This document shows, piece by piece, positions 9,031-17,000 of a stretch of DNA of 64,000 nucleotides. Origin of the DNA: JABAYQ01 sp049890095 (GTDB taxonomy: Bacteria > Bacteroidota > Bacteroidia > Flavobacteriales > UBA7312); assembly GCA_049890095.1 (NCBI GenBank), contig JBMHCD010000008.1:248001-312000 (forward strand). Reading direction: 5' to 3'. Below the pieces are notes generated by a model. The model was not told the origin of the DNA and searched no databases. It saw nothing but the letters and a program-made list of their open reading frames with translations. The stretch's first letter is position 1. The number at the start of each line of letters is the position of its first letter. Position numbers and translations under genes: made by a program.

Positions 9031-9038
9031 CAAAAATA
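9031..9038 (-). promoter_or_regulatory. -7 promoter box of the mutL operon
   Basis: Minus-strand TATTTTTG, matching TAnnTTTG, 8 bases before the ATG of the small membrane protein at 9022. No -33 element is obvious. Confidence 0.4.
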
Positions 9039-9333
9039 ATTAAAAATGTGTAATAGGTTAGGGGGTGTAATTTTACTTTTTCTAAAAATTATAAACAAAG
9101 TTTAATAGAATAAAATACCTGCTTAATGTTACCTTTGTAAACAAAATATAACAGTTTTTTGCTATGTTATTTGCAAAATGTAAACATTATTTAAACATAT
9201 AATTATAATTAATTGTATTTCAGTTAGTTAAGTTGAATTATATTTAGTTTTAGTTCGATTTTTTTTCGATCTATATTATTTATTTCTATAACGTTTTCGA
9301 TAATTTTAAATAGAATTTATAAAATATTATGAT

Positions 9334-9341
9334 TACATTTG
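9334..9341 (+). promoter_or_regulatory. -7 promoter box of the XRE regulator gene
   Basis: TACATTTG, an exact TAnnTTTG match, 15 bases before the ATG at 9357. A possible TTG start codon at 9339 lies inside this box, which argues for the ATG at 9357 as the true start. Confidence 0.55.
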
Positions 9342-9356
9342 TATCAATGTCAATTT

Positions 9357-9680
9357 ATGAAAAATCGTATTCAAAAAATCATAGATCACTATCACTTAAA
9401 TTCCAATTCATTTGCTAATGAAATAGAAGTTAATAGGTCTACCATTTCGCATATTTTAACAGGTAGAAATAAGCCCAGTATCGAAGTGTTGCAAAAAATA
9501 TTAAAACGATTTAATGATATTTCTGCAGAATGGTTACTTCTTGGAACAGGTGAAATTAATACCAAGTCTTTAGATACTCCTACTTCTGAGTTAAGCTATA
9601 AACATAAATCAGATAAAGAAATAGATAAGATAATTATTATATATACAGATCAAACTTTTATGGAATATAAAGCTTCGTAA
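9357..9680 (+). CDS. XRE-family helix-turn-helix transcriptional regulator
   Basis: A 107-residue DNA-binding protein with an N-terminal Cro/CI-type helix-turn-helix (about residues 1-62). The second and third helices are seen in SFANEIEVNRSTISHILTGR, followed by KPSIEVLQKILK and SAEWLLLGTG. The latter is typical of small Bacteroidota XRE proteins. The remaining C-terminal 40 residues are polar and charged with no recognised domain. I chose ATG 9357 because the upstream TTG lies within the promoter box. It is followed after 38 bases by pyrD, which has its own promoter box. Targets are unknown; autoregulation through the upstream repeats is possible. Confidence 0.85.
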   Translation: MKNRIQKIIDHYHLNSNSFANEIEVNRSTISHILTGRNKPSIEVLQKILKRFNDISAEWLLLGTGEINTKSLDTPTSELSYKHKSDKEIDKIIIIYTDQTFMEYKAS

Positions 9681-9693
9681 AAGTTCTATTTCA

Positions 9694-9701
9694 TACATTT
9701 G
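9694..9701 (+). promoter_or_regulatory. -7 promoter box of pyrD
   Basis: TACATTTG, identical to the box of the preceding XRE gene, 17 bases before the pyrD ATG. It suggests pyrD is transcribed independently of the regulator. Confidence 0.5.
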
Positions 9702-9718
9702 TGTCATAATTTTTTTCG

Positions 9719-10753
9719 ATGTACAAATTAATTGTTAAGCCAATTTTATTTCTTTTTAACCCTGAATTCATTCACCACTTTATATTTAAAACAATAAAGT
9801 TTGCGTCTTATATTCCTTATAAAATGAAAGTTTGGAAATGGATTTATAAGACTAATTCTTCTAAACTAAATAGAAAGGTGTTGGGATTGAATTTTGCTAA
9901 TCCTGTAGGATTAGCAGCTGGATTTGATAAAGATGCAAAGTTATTTGATGAGCTTTCTTCTTTTGGTTTTGGCTTTGTTGAAATAGGAACAGTTACTCCA
10001 ATTCCTCAATCAGGAAATCCCAAACCAAGGTTATTTAGACTTCCAAAAGATGAATCTTTGATAAATAGAATGGGTTTCAATAATTCTGGAGTTGAAGAGA
10101 TTGTGAATAGGCTTAAAAAGAGAAAGTCATCTGTTATAATAGGAGGTAATATTGGAAAAAATAAAATTACCTCAAATGAAGAAGCTTTTAAAGATTATGA
10201 AATTTGTTTTAATCGATTGTTTGATTATGTAGATTATTTTGTTGTTAATGTTAGCTCTCCAAATACACCCAACCTAAGAGAATTGCAAGATAAAGAACCG
10301 TTGTCAAAAATACTTACCGGTTTACAAGTTTTAAATGATAAAAAAGTTAAAAGAAAACCTATTTTACTTAAAATAGCACCAGATTTAACGGACTCTCAAT
10401 TAGATGATATTATAGACATTATAAACGATACAAAGCTGGACGGTGTTATTGCTACCAATACCACTATAGACAGATCCAATTTAAAAACTTCATCTGAAGT
10501 TATTGAAAATATTGGTAATGGCGGTTTGAGCGGAAAAGCTGTAAAAGACCGATCAACAAATGTAATTAGTTACTTATCACAAAAGTCTAGAGGTTCATTC
10601 GTAATAATTGGAGTTGGAGGTATTCATTCTGCAAGTGATGCTTTAGAAAAATTGAAAGCGGGAGCAAGTTTAGTGCAATTGTATACAGGATTTGTTTACG
10701 AAGGTCCGGGGTTAGTTAAACGAATTAATAAGGCTATTCTTAAGGAATCATGA
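9719..10753 (+). CDS. pyrD: Dihydroorotate dehydrogenase (quinone), class 2
   Basis: FMN enzyme of pyrimidine synthesis that oxidises dihydroorotate to orotate and passes electrons to the quinone pool at the membrane. It has the class 2 features: an N-terminal amphipathic helical extension (residues 1-45), NPVGLAAGFDKD (61-72), NRMGFNN (116-122), VNVSSPNTPNLR (176-187) with Ser180 at the position of the catalytic base, and the phosphate-binding GVGGIHSASDA block. The length of 344 residues is normal. Its stop overlaps the start of the HMG-CoA lyase-like gene (ATGA), so the two should be translationally coupled. Confidence 0.95.
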   Translation: MYKLIVKPILFLFNPEFIHHFIFKTIKFASYIPYKMKVWKWIYKTNSSKLNRKVLGLNFANPVGLAAGFDKDAKLFDELSSFGFGFVEIGTVTPIPQSGNPKPRLFRLPKDESLINRMGFNNSGVEEIVNRLKKRKSSVIIGGNIGKNKITSNEEAFKDYEICFNRLFDYVDYFVVNVSSPNTPNLRELQDKEPLSKILTGLQVLNDKKVKRKPILLKIAPDLTDSQLDDIIDIINDTKLDGVIATNTTIDRSNLKTSSEVIENIGNGGLSGKAVKDRSTNVISYLSQKSRGSFVIIGVGGIHSASDALEKLKAGASLVQLYTGFVYEGPGLVKRINKAILKES

Positions 10754-11595
10754 AAATAGTAGAATGCCCGAGAGATGCAATGCAAGGTTTAGAACGTTTT
10801 GTGGATACTCAGTTAAAAATTGAATATTTAAATCGTTTGTTAAAAGTAGGTTTTGATACATTAGATTTCGGAAGCTTTGTTTCTCCAAAAGCAATTCCAC
10901 AAATGAGAGATACTGCAAATGTTATCGATCGTTTAGAGGAAAGTAATACTAAGCTTTTAGCAATTGTTGCCAATGAAAGAGGGGCCAAAGATGCTTGTCA
11001 ATTTTCAAGAATAGACTATTTGGGTTATCCATTTTCTGTTTCAGAGGTATTTCAAAAACGAAATTCAAATAAAAGTATTGATCAATCACTTGTTGATTTG
11101 ATGAAAGTTAAAGAATTGGTTACAAAAAATGATAAAGAGCTGGTGGTTTATTTATCGATGGCTTTTGGTAATCCATACAAAGAGCATTGGCATGAGGATA
11201 TAGTTGCTAAATGGTCTGAAAAATTAATTGATTTAGGTGTTAAAACCATTGCTTTATCTGATACTGTTGGTGTTTCCAATAAAACAACTATTGAAACAAT
11301 TTTTGGGCTTTTAATTAATGAATTTTCTGACATAAAATGGGGAGCACATTTGCATACCACTACAGATAAATGGAAAGAAAAAGTAGACGCGGCATATGAA
11401 AAAGGATGTAGGCGTTTTGATAGTACCATAAAAGGCTTTGGAGGTTGCCCAATGGCAAACAACAAGCTTGTAGGTAATTTAGCTACTGAAAATCTATTGA
11501 CATTTTGTCAAGAGAGAAATATAGATCATAAGCTAAATACCTTAGCTTTTGAAAGTGCATATAACAAATCTTTCGAGATTTTTAATCATCATTAA
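10750..11595 (+). CDS. Hydroxymethylglutaryl-CoA lyase-like enzyme
   Basis: A DRE-TIM metallolyase of 281 residues. HMG-CoA lyase cleaves HMG-CoA to acetyl-CoA and acetoacetate in leucine and ketone-body catabolism. Landmarks are CPRDAMQG (the PRD(G)LQ motif), SFVSPKAIPQMRD, the metal-ligand HLHTT strand and DSTIKGFGGCPMA with the catalytic Cys of the G-loop. The variant PRDAMQ in place of PRDGLQ is seen in Bacteroidota members. It overlaps pyrD by 4 bases but has no pathway link to it. Its 3' end overlaps the convergent T9SS cargo gene by 54 bases. A related aldolase-type lyase activity cannot be excluded. Confidence 0.85.
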   Translation: MKIVECPRDAMQGLERFVDTQLKIEYLNRLLKVGFDTLDFGSFVSPKAIPQMRDTANVIDRLEESNTKLLAIVANERGAKDACQFSRIDYLGYPFSVSEVFQKRNSNKSIDQSLVDLMKVKELVTKNDKELVVYLSMAFGNPYKEHWHEDIVAKWSEKLIDLGVKTIALSDTVGVSNKTTIETIFGLLINEFSDIKWGAHLHTTTDKWKEKVDAAYEKGCRRFDSTIKGFGGCPMANNKLVGNLATENLLTFCQERNIDHKLNTLAFESAYNKSFEIFNHH

Positions 11596-12552
11596 GTTAT
11601 TGCTCAGTCCATTTTTATCAAAAATTGAAACAACATAAATTCCTCTTTTATACGATGATGTGTTTATTTTTTCAATGTATGGTCCTTCGTAAACGATTTT
11701 CCCATCAATAGTCGTAATTTTAATTGAATTGAAATTCTTTACTAATTGGAAGTTTATTACATTTTTAAATGGATTGGGATATGTATAATTTCCAAATTCA
11801 TATAAGTTTATATCTGTTGTGCTTTCAACAATAGTAATAGTTTTTGATCCTTGTACGTTAGAGCCATCAAGTGAAGTTGCTATTACTTCTATATTTCCAA
11901 TATTTGTAGGGTAAAGTAAGCCATTATCATAGATTATGGCATTTCCTGAAGTGTTTTCAACAGACCAGTATATATCAATATTCTGTATGGATGTTGGCAG
12001 AGTAGATGAAGCAATGGATGGTAAATAGACAGAAAAAAGACTTAATTGATAATTTCCTGATAAGTCTATTTCACTTTTTAATCCAAGTTCGAGTTCATTT
12101 TGATCAGGATTGTCGCAATCTATTGAATAATCTCCATCTTCATTCTTGTCGTAAGCAAGTCTAAATTCTTTGTATTCAAAACCTTTATCAAAAACAAAAT
12201 CAAGTATTAATATTTTAGTATTTGCCAAATTTGGAGTAGACCAATTTTCATCATTTATTCTACTAGCAGTTCCATACTGATTTGGAAACAGTCCATTAAA
12301 TACTAATGCATTTTGTTGTGAGTAATTACCAACATTATTAACAAATGAAATTTCAGCAGGAGTAAGAAGCTGTGTTAACACTGGGCAATCTGTAGAAATG
12401 TTGTTGGTGGATTGACTGCTAATTAATTTCCAATTATCATGATTACTAATAATTTGTATTTGAGAAACTTCAAAATCATAAATAGAATAAGATTGAGAAA
12501 AAGAGTTAAATGATAAAAAGGCAATAAGAAAGAATATGAGATGTCTTTTCAT
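11542..12552 (-). CDS. Secreted T9SS cargo protein with type A sorting domain
   Basis: A protein of about 336 residues with a signal peptide (LIAFLSFNSFSQS, signal peptidase I type). The middle holds a beta-rich region with an Ig-like stretch (NTSGNAIIYDNGLLYPTNIGNIEVIA-like) and the C-terminus is a type IX secretion sorting domain (YPNPFKNVINF, then ITTIDGKIVYEG and RGIYVVSIF). It should be exported across the outer membrane and attached at the surface. The sorting domain would normally end at about NNLMMIK; here ten more residues follow, overlapping the HMG-CoA lyase gene. Start chosen at ATG 12552, not the TTG six bases upstream. It is divergent from the riboswitch-controlled propeller. 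Function unknown. Confidence 0.75.
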   Translation of the reverse strand: MKRHLIFFLIAFLSFNSFSQSYSIYDFEVSQIQIISNHDNWKLISSQSTNNISTDCPVLTQLLTPAEISFVNNVGNYSQQNALVFNGLFPNQYGTASRINDENWSTPNLANTKILILDFVFDKGFEYKEFRLAYDKNEDGDYSIDCDNPDQNELELGLKSEIDLSGNYQLSLFSVYLPSIASSTLPTSIQNIDIYWSVENTSGNAIIYDNGLLYPTNIGNIEVIATSLDGSNVQGSKTITIVESTTDINLYEFGNYTYPNPFKNVINFQLVKNFNSIKITTIDGKIVYEGPYIEKINTSSYKRGIYVVSIFDKNGLSNNLMMIKNLERFVICTFKS

Positions 12553-12618
12553 TTGCAATGGCTTTTAAGATATATTTAAATATAGCAAATTAATTGAATT
12601 ATATGTTATAATTTAGTT

Positions 12619-12626
12619 TAAATTTG
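12619..12626 (+). promoter_or_regulatory. -7 promoter box of the riboswitch transcript
   Basis: TAAATTTG, an exact match to TAnnTTTG. It ends 4 bases before the 5' strand of the riboswitch closing stem (12631), so the predicted start site falls right at the beginning of the folded RNA. Confidence 0.6.
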
Positions 12627-12630
12627 CATA

Positions 12631-12800
12631 AAATTGGTCATTTATTAATAAGTTTATTAATAGATGATAATAGGGAATGAGGTGTAATTCCTCAACTGTA
12701 CTCGCAGCTGTAAGCTCTGTGATTTTGAGTATTCTAATTAACCACTGAATATTTTCGGGAAGGTTTCTCAAAAAGAGTAAGTCAGAAGACCTGCCAATTT
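12631..12800 (+). promoter_or_regulatory. Cobalamin (adenosylcobalamin) riboswitch
   Basis: All main landmarks are present in order: a closing stem AAATTGG (12631-12637) with CCAATTT (12794-12800); a GGTC/GACC pairing just inside it; the conserved TAATAGGGAAT region (12668-12678); AATTCCTCAACTGTACTCGCAGCTGTAAGC-like core (from 12686); CCACTG (12741-12746); TTCGGGAAGG (12754-12763); and the B12 box AGTCAGAAGACCTGCC (12780-12795). The downstream leader up to the ATG at 12867 contains A/T-rich complementary segments (TTAAAATTTT and AAAATTTTAA) that could form an expression platform. Cobalamin binding should lower expression of the downstream propeller gene. Confidence 0.93.
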
Positions 12801-12866
12801 GTTAAAGAGTTAAAATTTTCGAGAATAAAAATTTTAATTTTAAAATCTTTTACTAACTAATTTAAT

Positions 12867-14054
12867 ATGTTTAAAATGAAATATTTATTTCCTTTTTGCC
12901 TTACCTTATTGTTGTCTGTAAATCTAAGTGCCCAAAATTTTGTTAATCAAGTTCTTGTATTGAATGAAGGATATTATAATTATAGCTCCTCTGAAATTGT
13001 TGAGCCAGTAAGTATTGGAAGTTATAATCCTTCCACTGAACTGTATACTATAATTGATACTATCGAAAATGCGAGATTTGCTTCTGACATAATTCTTCAT
13101 GATGAATTTTATTATGTAGCAGCTGATTCCTTTTTAATTAAATACGACTTAAATACAAACGAATTGTTACATCAAGTGACTGTGCCTGGTATAAGAAATA
13201 TTGCTTTTTTTGAAAATAATCTTTTTGTTTCCAGAGGAGATAATCAGAAATTTGATAGTTATTTACAAGTATATAAATCTGATGATCTAAGTTTTGTTTC
13301 TCAATTTGACACATTATCTGGACCCAAGTATGCAAGTCAAAATATTATAATAAATGGAGATAAATTGTTTATAGCTATTAATAATGGATTTGAATTTGGC
13401 AATCCAATGGGCTTAGTTGGTGTGGTTGACTTGAATAACATGCTTTATGATATGGAAATTGATTTAGGTCCGGATGGTAAAAATCCTGACAATATGATGA
13501 GTGATGGTAGTTTTTTGTACACGGTAAACAACAAGGATTGGACAGGAACATCTATTTCGAAAATTAGTCTTACTGATTATGAAGTAACCACAACTAATAT
13601 CTCAAACGCTAGTACAGGTTGCGGAACTTCTGCTTTTAGAGATGGTAAAGTAATTTATCAAATTAGTCAAACTTCAGAACTTCTTGAATGGGATCCAGAA
13701 CAGTTAAATAATTTTGGAGAATTATTAGAAATTAGCTCAAGTTTTTATGATTTGTCCTATGATGATGTAGATGACTATTTATACGCAAGTACTACAGATT
13801 ATGTAAGTTTTGGAAAAGTGTTTATTTATAATTCTGAAAATCAATTGGTTAAAGAGTTTGATTGTGGTGTTTCTCCAGGAACAATTGTTTTTGACATAAG
13901 AAATACTAGTGGAATCTCAAGCTACAGCATAGGTAATTCTTTTAGTAATCAAATTTATGATTTAAAGGGAAATAAAATTTCAAGTCTGAAAAATGTTAAA
14001 GGAGGTATTTATATAGCCAATGGAAAAAAGACCATGGTTTTACCTAATTATTAA
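12867..14054 (+). CDS. Secreted YncE/DUF5074-type beta-propeller, candidate B12-capture protein with T9SS-like C-terminus
   Basis: A 395-residue protein with a signal peptide (cleavage predicted after Ala22, LSVNLSAQ). An LNEG motif at 32-35 opens a repeat-rich beta-propeller in which short ...YD.nt... and VVDL/VYNS strands recur, as in YncE/YVTN and DUF5074 proteins. The end (IYDLKGNKI...KGGIYIANGKKTMVL) resembles a shortened T9SS sorting domain. BtuG of gut Bacteroides, a surface propeller lipoprotein that binds cobalamin for BtuB, belongs to this general group. Placement directly behind a cobalamin riboswitch supports a B12 role. Unlike BtuG there is no lipobox, and no btuB is adjacent. 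Specific B12 binding is inference. Confidence 0.72.
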   Translation: MFKMKYLFPFCLTLLLSVNLSAQNFVNQVLVLNEGYYNYSSSEIVEPVSIGSYNPSTELYTIIDTIENARFASDIILHDEFYYVAADSFLIKYDLNTNELLHQVTVPGIRNIAFFENNLFVSRGDNQKFDSYLQVYKSDDLSFVSQFDTLSGPKYASQNIIINGDKLFIAINNGFEFGNPMGLVGVVDLNNMLYDMEIDLGPDGKNPDNMMSDGSFLYTVNNKDWTGTSISKISLTDYEVTTTNISNASTGCGTSAFRDGKVIYQISQTSELLEWDPEQLNNFGELLEISSSFYDLSYDDVDDYLYASTTDYVSFGKVFIYNSENQLVKEFDCGVSPGTIVFDIRNTSGISSYSIGNSFSNQIYDLKGNKISSLKNVKGGIYIANGKKTMVLPNY

Positions 14055-14090
14055 AATTATTTTTAGTTTAGTAACATAAATTTTAATAAT
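14047..14090 (+). terminator. 12-bp A/T inverted repeat after the propeller gene
   Basis: ATTATTAAAATT (14047-14058) and AATTTTAATAAT (14079-14090) are perfect inverted repeats separated by 20 bases. The first arm includes the stop codon at 14052-14054. All pairs are A/T, so the stem is weak. It may be a terminator or attenuator between the B12-regulated gene and the antiporter, whose ATG lies 8 bases further on. Confidence 0.35.
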
Positions 14091-14098
14091 CTCAATTT

Positions 14099-15922
14099 AT
14101 GCTTGAATTAGCCGCTATAATAGTTTGTGGAATCTTTGCTCAATGGATTGCATGGAGAATGAAAATACCTGCTATTTTCCCATTAATTTTATTGGGTCTT
14201 TTGTTGGGGCCTTTGTCCACTTTTTTTTCTGAAAGTCAATGGATTAATCCTGCAAATATATTTGCAGGAAAGACTATGTATTATTTTGTTTCCCTGTCTG
14301 TAGGAGTTATTCTATTTGAGGGAGGTTTGACCCTCAAATTCAAAGAGGTAAGACAGCTCGCAGGAGTTGTTCGAAATCTTTTACTTTTTGGTTCAATTAT
14401 AATGGCTATAGGTGGTGCATTGATTGCTCATTATTTTATAGGAATGGATTTCAGGGTTGGGCTTTTATTTGGTTCTTTAATTATTGTTACTGGTCCAACA
14501 GTAATAGCACCAATTTTACAAAGTGTAAAACCAAAAAAAAATATAAGCACTATTCTTAAATGGGAAGGTATAGTTATTGACCCTATTGGGGCATTAGTTG
14601 CCGTTTTAGTTTATGAGTTGCTGTTTGTTTCTACAATGGGAGTTGGAGGAGATCATTCGTTAGGTCTTACTCAAGTAGCCTTGAAAACGTTCTTCCTAAC
14701 AGTTTGTGTAGGTTCATTTTTTGGATTGTTTTCAGGATGGGCGTTGCACTCTTTACTAAAAAAGGATTTAATACCTCATTTTTTAATCAATGTGGTATCT
14801 CTCGGTTTTGTGATTTTTGCTTTTGCCGGAGCTGATGTTTTACAAGCTGAGTCTGGATTATTATCTGTTACCGTTATGGGAATTTTGATGGCAAATATTA
14901 AGACTCCTAATCTTGACAAGATTTTAGATTTTAAAGAAAGCTTAACTGTAATTTTAATATCGGTTTTATTTATAATTCTATCTGCGAACATTCAAATAGA
15001 GCAATTAGCGTCTTTAGATTTTAACACTATTTATATCTTTTTAATAATAGTTTTTATTCTTCGTCCGATTGTTGTTTGGTTAAGTGCGGTAGGATCAGAT
15101 TTAAACTGGAAGGAAAAGGCATTTATTTCTTGGGTTGGCCCTAAGGGTATTGTTGCAGCTGCAGTTGCTTCTTTATTTTCATTATATCTAACTTCTGATA
15201 AAATTAATCTACCAGAATCTTTAAGGCAAGATGTAGAAATGTTAGTCCCTTTAACGTTTATGATTATTTTAGGAACAGTTACTATAAATGGTTTGTCCGC
15301 TAAAATAGTTGCTAAAATTTTAGGCGTGATTAAGAAAGATAGAAATGGCGTTGTAATATTGGGTGCCAACGAGGGGTCAATTGCTATAGCTAAGTATTTA
15401 GATCAACATCATGTAACAGCTACATTAATGGATTTATCTAAAGAAAATGTTAGACAGGCCAAAGCACAAGGATTACATGTTGAAGAAAGAAATATTTTAT
15501 CAGAAGATGAATATGGCTTTGACATAGAAGATACTGGTCATTTACTTGCTTTAACATCTAGTAATGATATTAATATTTTTGCTTGTAGGAAATTGAAAAA
15601 TAGTTTGGGGGAGTCTGGAGTTTACAGATTAATAACTGTAAACGAAATGAAATTTGATGCTTTGTCAAAACCTAAAAATGTACTTTTTTCAAATAACATT
15701 GACTATATTAGGTTTATTGAAATCGTAAGAAATAACCCATTAGTTTCCGAAATTAATTTAGAATCTCAAAAGCATTTTGATGAAATTATGAGAGGGGATA
15801 GGTCTGCTTTTATTCCGTTATTGATTAGAAATAAAACAAGACTACAATTTATAACTGTTGGTTTTGATTACCAGTTTGAAGCTGGATCAACCTTAGCTTT
15901 TATTGGAAATGTTAAATTATGA
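14099..15922 (+). CDS. Na+/H+ (CPA-type) antiporter with C-terminal TrkA-N domain
   Basis: A 607-residue inner-membrane cation/proton antiporter. About twelve hydrophobic segments cover residues 1-410, with landmarks LGLLLGP, VGVILFEGGLTLKF, TGPTVIAPIL, EGIVIDPIGALVAVL (the ion-binding ID region) and a WVGPKGIVAAAVASL helix. A cytoplasmic Rossmann domain (TrkA-N/RCK type) begins near residue 415 with VVILGANEGSIA and continues to about 530; the tail is soluble. The nucleotide-binding domain suggests ligand-gated activity. It follows the propeller gene by 44 bases and overlaps gcvT by 4. Sodium rather than potassium as substrate is inferred from the family. Confidence 0.9.
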   Translation: MLELAAIIVCGIFAQWIAWRMKIPAIFPLILLGLLLGPLSTFFSESQWINPANIFAGKTMYYFVSLSVGVILFEGGLTLKFKEVRQLAGVVRNLLLFGSIIMAIGGALIAHYFIGMDFRVGLLFGSLIIVTGPTVIAPILQSVKPKKNISTILKWEGIVIDPIGALVAVLVYELLFVSTMGVGGDHSLGLTQVALKTFFLTVCVGSFFGLFSGWALHSLLKKDLIPHFLINVVSLGFVIFAFAGADVLQAESGLLSVTVMGILMANIKTPNLDKILDFKESLTVILISVLFIILSANIQIEQLASLDFNTIYIFLIIVFILRPIVVWLSAVGSDLNWKEKAFISWVGPKGIVAAAVASLFSLYLTSDKINLPESLRQDVEMLVPLTFMIILGTVTINGLSAKIVAKILGVIKKDRNGVVILGANEGSIAIAKYLDQHHVTATLMDLSKENVRQAKAQGLHVEERNILSEDEYGFDIEDTGHLLALTSSNDINIFACRKLKNSLGESGVYRLITVNEMKFDALSKPKNVLFSNNIDYIRFIEIVRNNPLVSEINLESQKHFDEIMRGDRSAFIPLLIRNKTRLQFITVGFDYQFEAGSTLAFIGNVKL

Positions 15923-16998
15923 GTAAAATAGTCTTAGAGTCATTACATGAGTCGTTAGGAGCAAAGATGGTTTCTTACGCTGGTTTTAATATGCCCGTTC
16001 AGTATAGTGGCGTAAATGAAGAACATTTAGCTGTAAGAAATTCAGTTGGTGTTTTTGATGTTTCTCATATGGGCGAGTTTTTAATTTCAGGTCCAAATGC
16101 ATTAGAATTTGTGCAGAAAATAACATCAAATGATGTTTCATTATTGGATGATAATCAGGTTCAATATTCTTGTTTTCCTAATTTAAGTGGAGGGATAGTA
16201 GATGATTTATTAGTTTACAGGATAAACTCAGAACAGTTTATGCTGGTAGTTAATGCTTCAAATATTGATAAAGACTTGCAATGGATTAATCAATTTAACA
16301 ACGGATCTGTTATAAAAAACCTTTCAGATCAAACATCATTATTGGCAGTTCAGGGTCCTAATGCAATTAATGCTATTCAGCCGTTAACTTCAGTAGATTT
16401 GTCTACATTAAAATATTACACTTTTCTTAAGACTACTTTTTGTGGAATTGATAATGTTTTAATTTCTACTACTGGATATACAGGAGCTGGTGGTTTTGAA
16501 ATTTACTTTCCTAATGAAAATGCTCTTCATATTTGGAATGAAATTTTTAAATCTGGTAAAGAGTTCGATATTAAACCGATAGGATTGGCTGCTAGAGATA
16601 CACTACGTTTGGAAATGGGATATTGCTTATATGGAAATGATATAAATGATGAAACGTCTCCTATTGAAGCAGGCTTAGGATGGATTACGAAGTTTAATAA
16701 TAATTTTAATCATTCCGATTTTTTACAAAATCAAAAAGAACAAGGTGTTTCAAAAAAGAGAATAGGTTTTGAATTACTTGAGAGAGGTATTCCAAGAAAA
16801 GGTTATAAAATTTATAATCAAAATAATGAATGTATTGGAGAGGTAACCTCTGGAACAATGTCACCATCATTATCAAAAGCCATAGGAATGGGTTATGTAG
16901 AAAAATCTTTTTCTAAATTCGGAACAGATATATATATATTAATCAGATCTAAAAAGGTTAAAGCAATAGTGGTTAAAATGCCATTTATAAAGTCATAA
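15919..16998 (+). CDS. gcvT: Glycine cleavage system aminomethyltransferase (T protein)
   Basis: Tetrahydrofolate-dependent enzyme that takes the aminomethyl group from lipoyl-H protein, releasing ammonia and making 5,10-methylene-THF. The 359-residue protein shows the family landmarks: LGAKMVSYAGFNMPVQY near the N-terminus, FDVSHMGEF (about 46-54), the SCFPN region, GYTGAGGFEIY, ARDTLRLEMGYCLYGND and ETSPIEAGLGW. The C-terminal barrel has GEVTSGTMSPSL. The length is standard. The start overlaps the antiporter stop (ATGA) and comB follows after 2 bases. The H and P protein genes are not in this window. Confidence 0.95.
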   Translation: MSKIVLESLHESLGAKMVSYAGFNMPVQYSGVNEEHLAVRNSVGVFDVSHMGEFLISGPNALEFVQKITSNDVSLLDDNQVQYSCFPNLSGGIVDDLLVYRINSEQFMLVVNASNIDKDLQWINQFNNGSVIKNLSDQTSLLAVQGPNAINAIQPLTSVDLSTLKYYTFLKTTFCGIDNVLISTTGYTGAGGFEIYFPNENALHIWNEIFKSGKEFDIKPIGLAARDTLRLEMGYCLYGNDINDETSPIEAGLGWITKFNNNFNHSDFLQNQKEQGVSKKRIGFELLERGIPRKGYKIYNQNNECIGEVTSGTMSPSLSKAIGMGYVEKSFSKFGTDIYILIRSKKVKAIVVKMPFIKS

Positions 16999-17000
16999 AA

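Larger units (their letters stand above)
9023..9356. promoter_or_regulatory. Regulatory gap between the mutL operon and the XRE regulator
   Basis: This AT-rich gap of about 330 bases has no convincing ORF or structured RNA. It contains two exact TGTAAACA repeats (9136-9143 and 9179-9186) spaced 43 bases apart, about four helical turns. Between them is an inverted repeat, ATAACA/TGTTAT (9148-9153 and 9165-9170). A TACCTTTG box (9130-9137) could be a distal plus-strand promoter and overlaps the first repeat. The proximal promoter is at 9334-9341. The layout would suit operator sites, possibly for the adjacent regulator, but that is inference. Confidence 0.35.

Noticed and set aside
14776..15369. 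Antisense open frames inside the antiporter gene
   Set aside because: They lie wholly within a well-conserved antiporter coding region, have no recognisable domain and no promoter box; they are by-products of the real reading frame.
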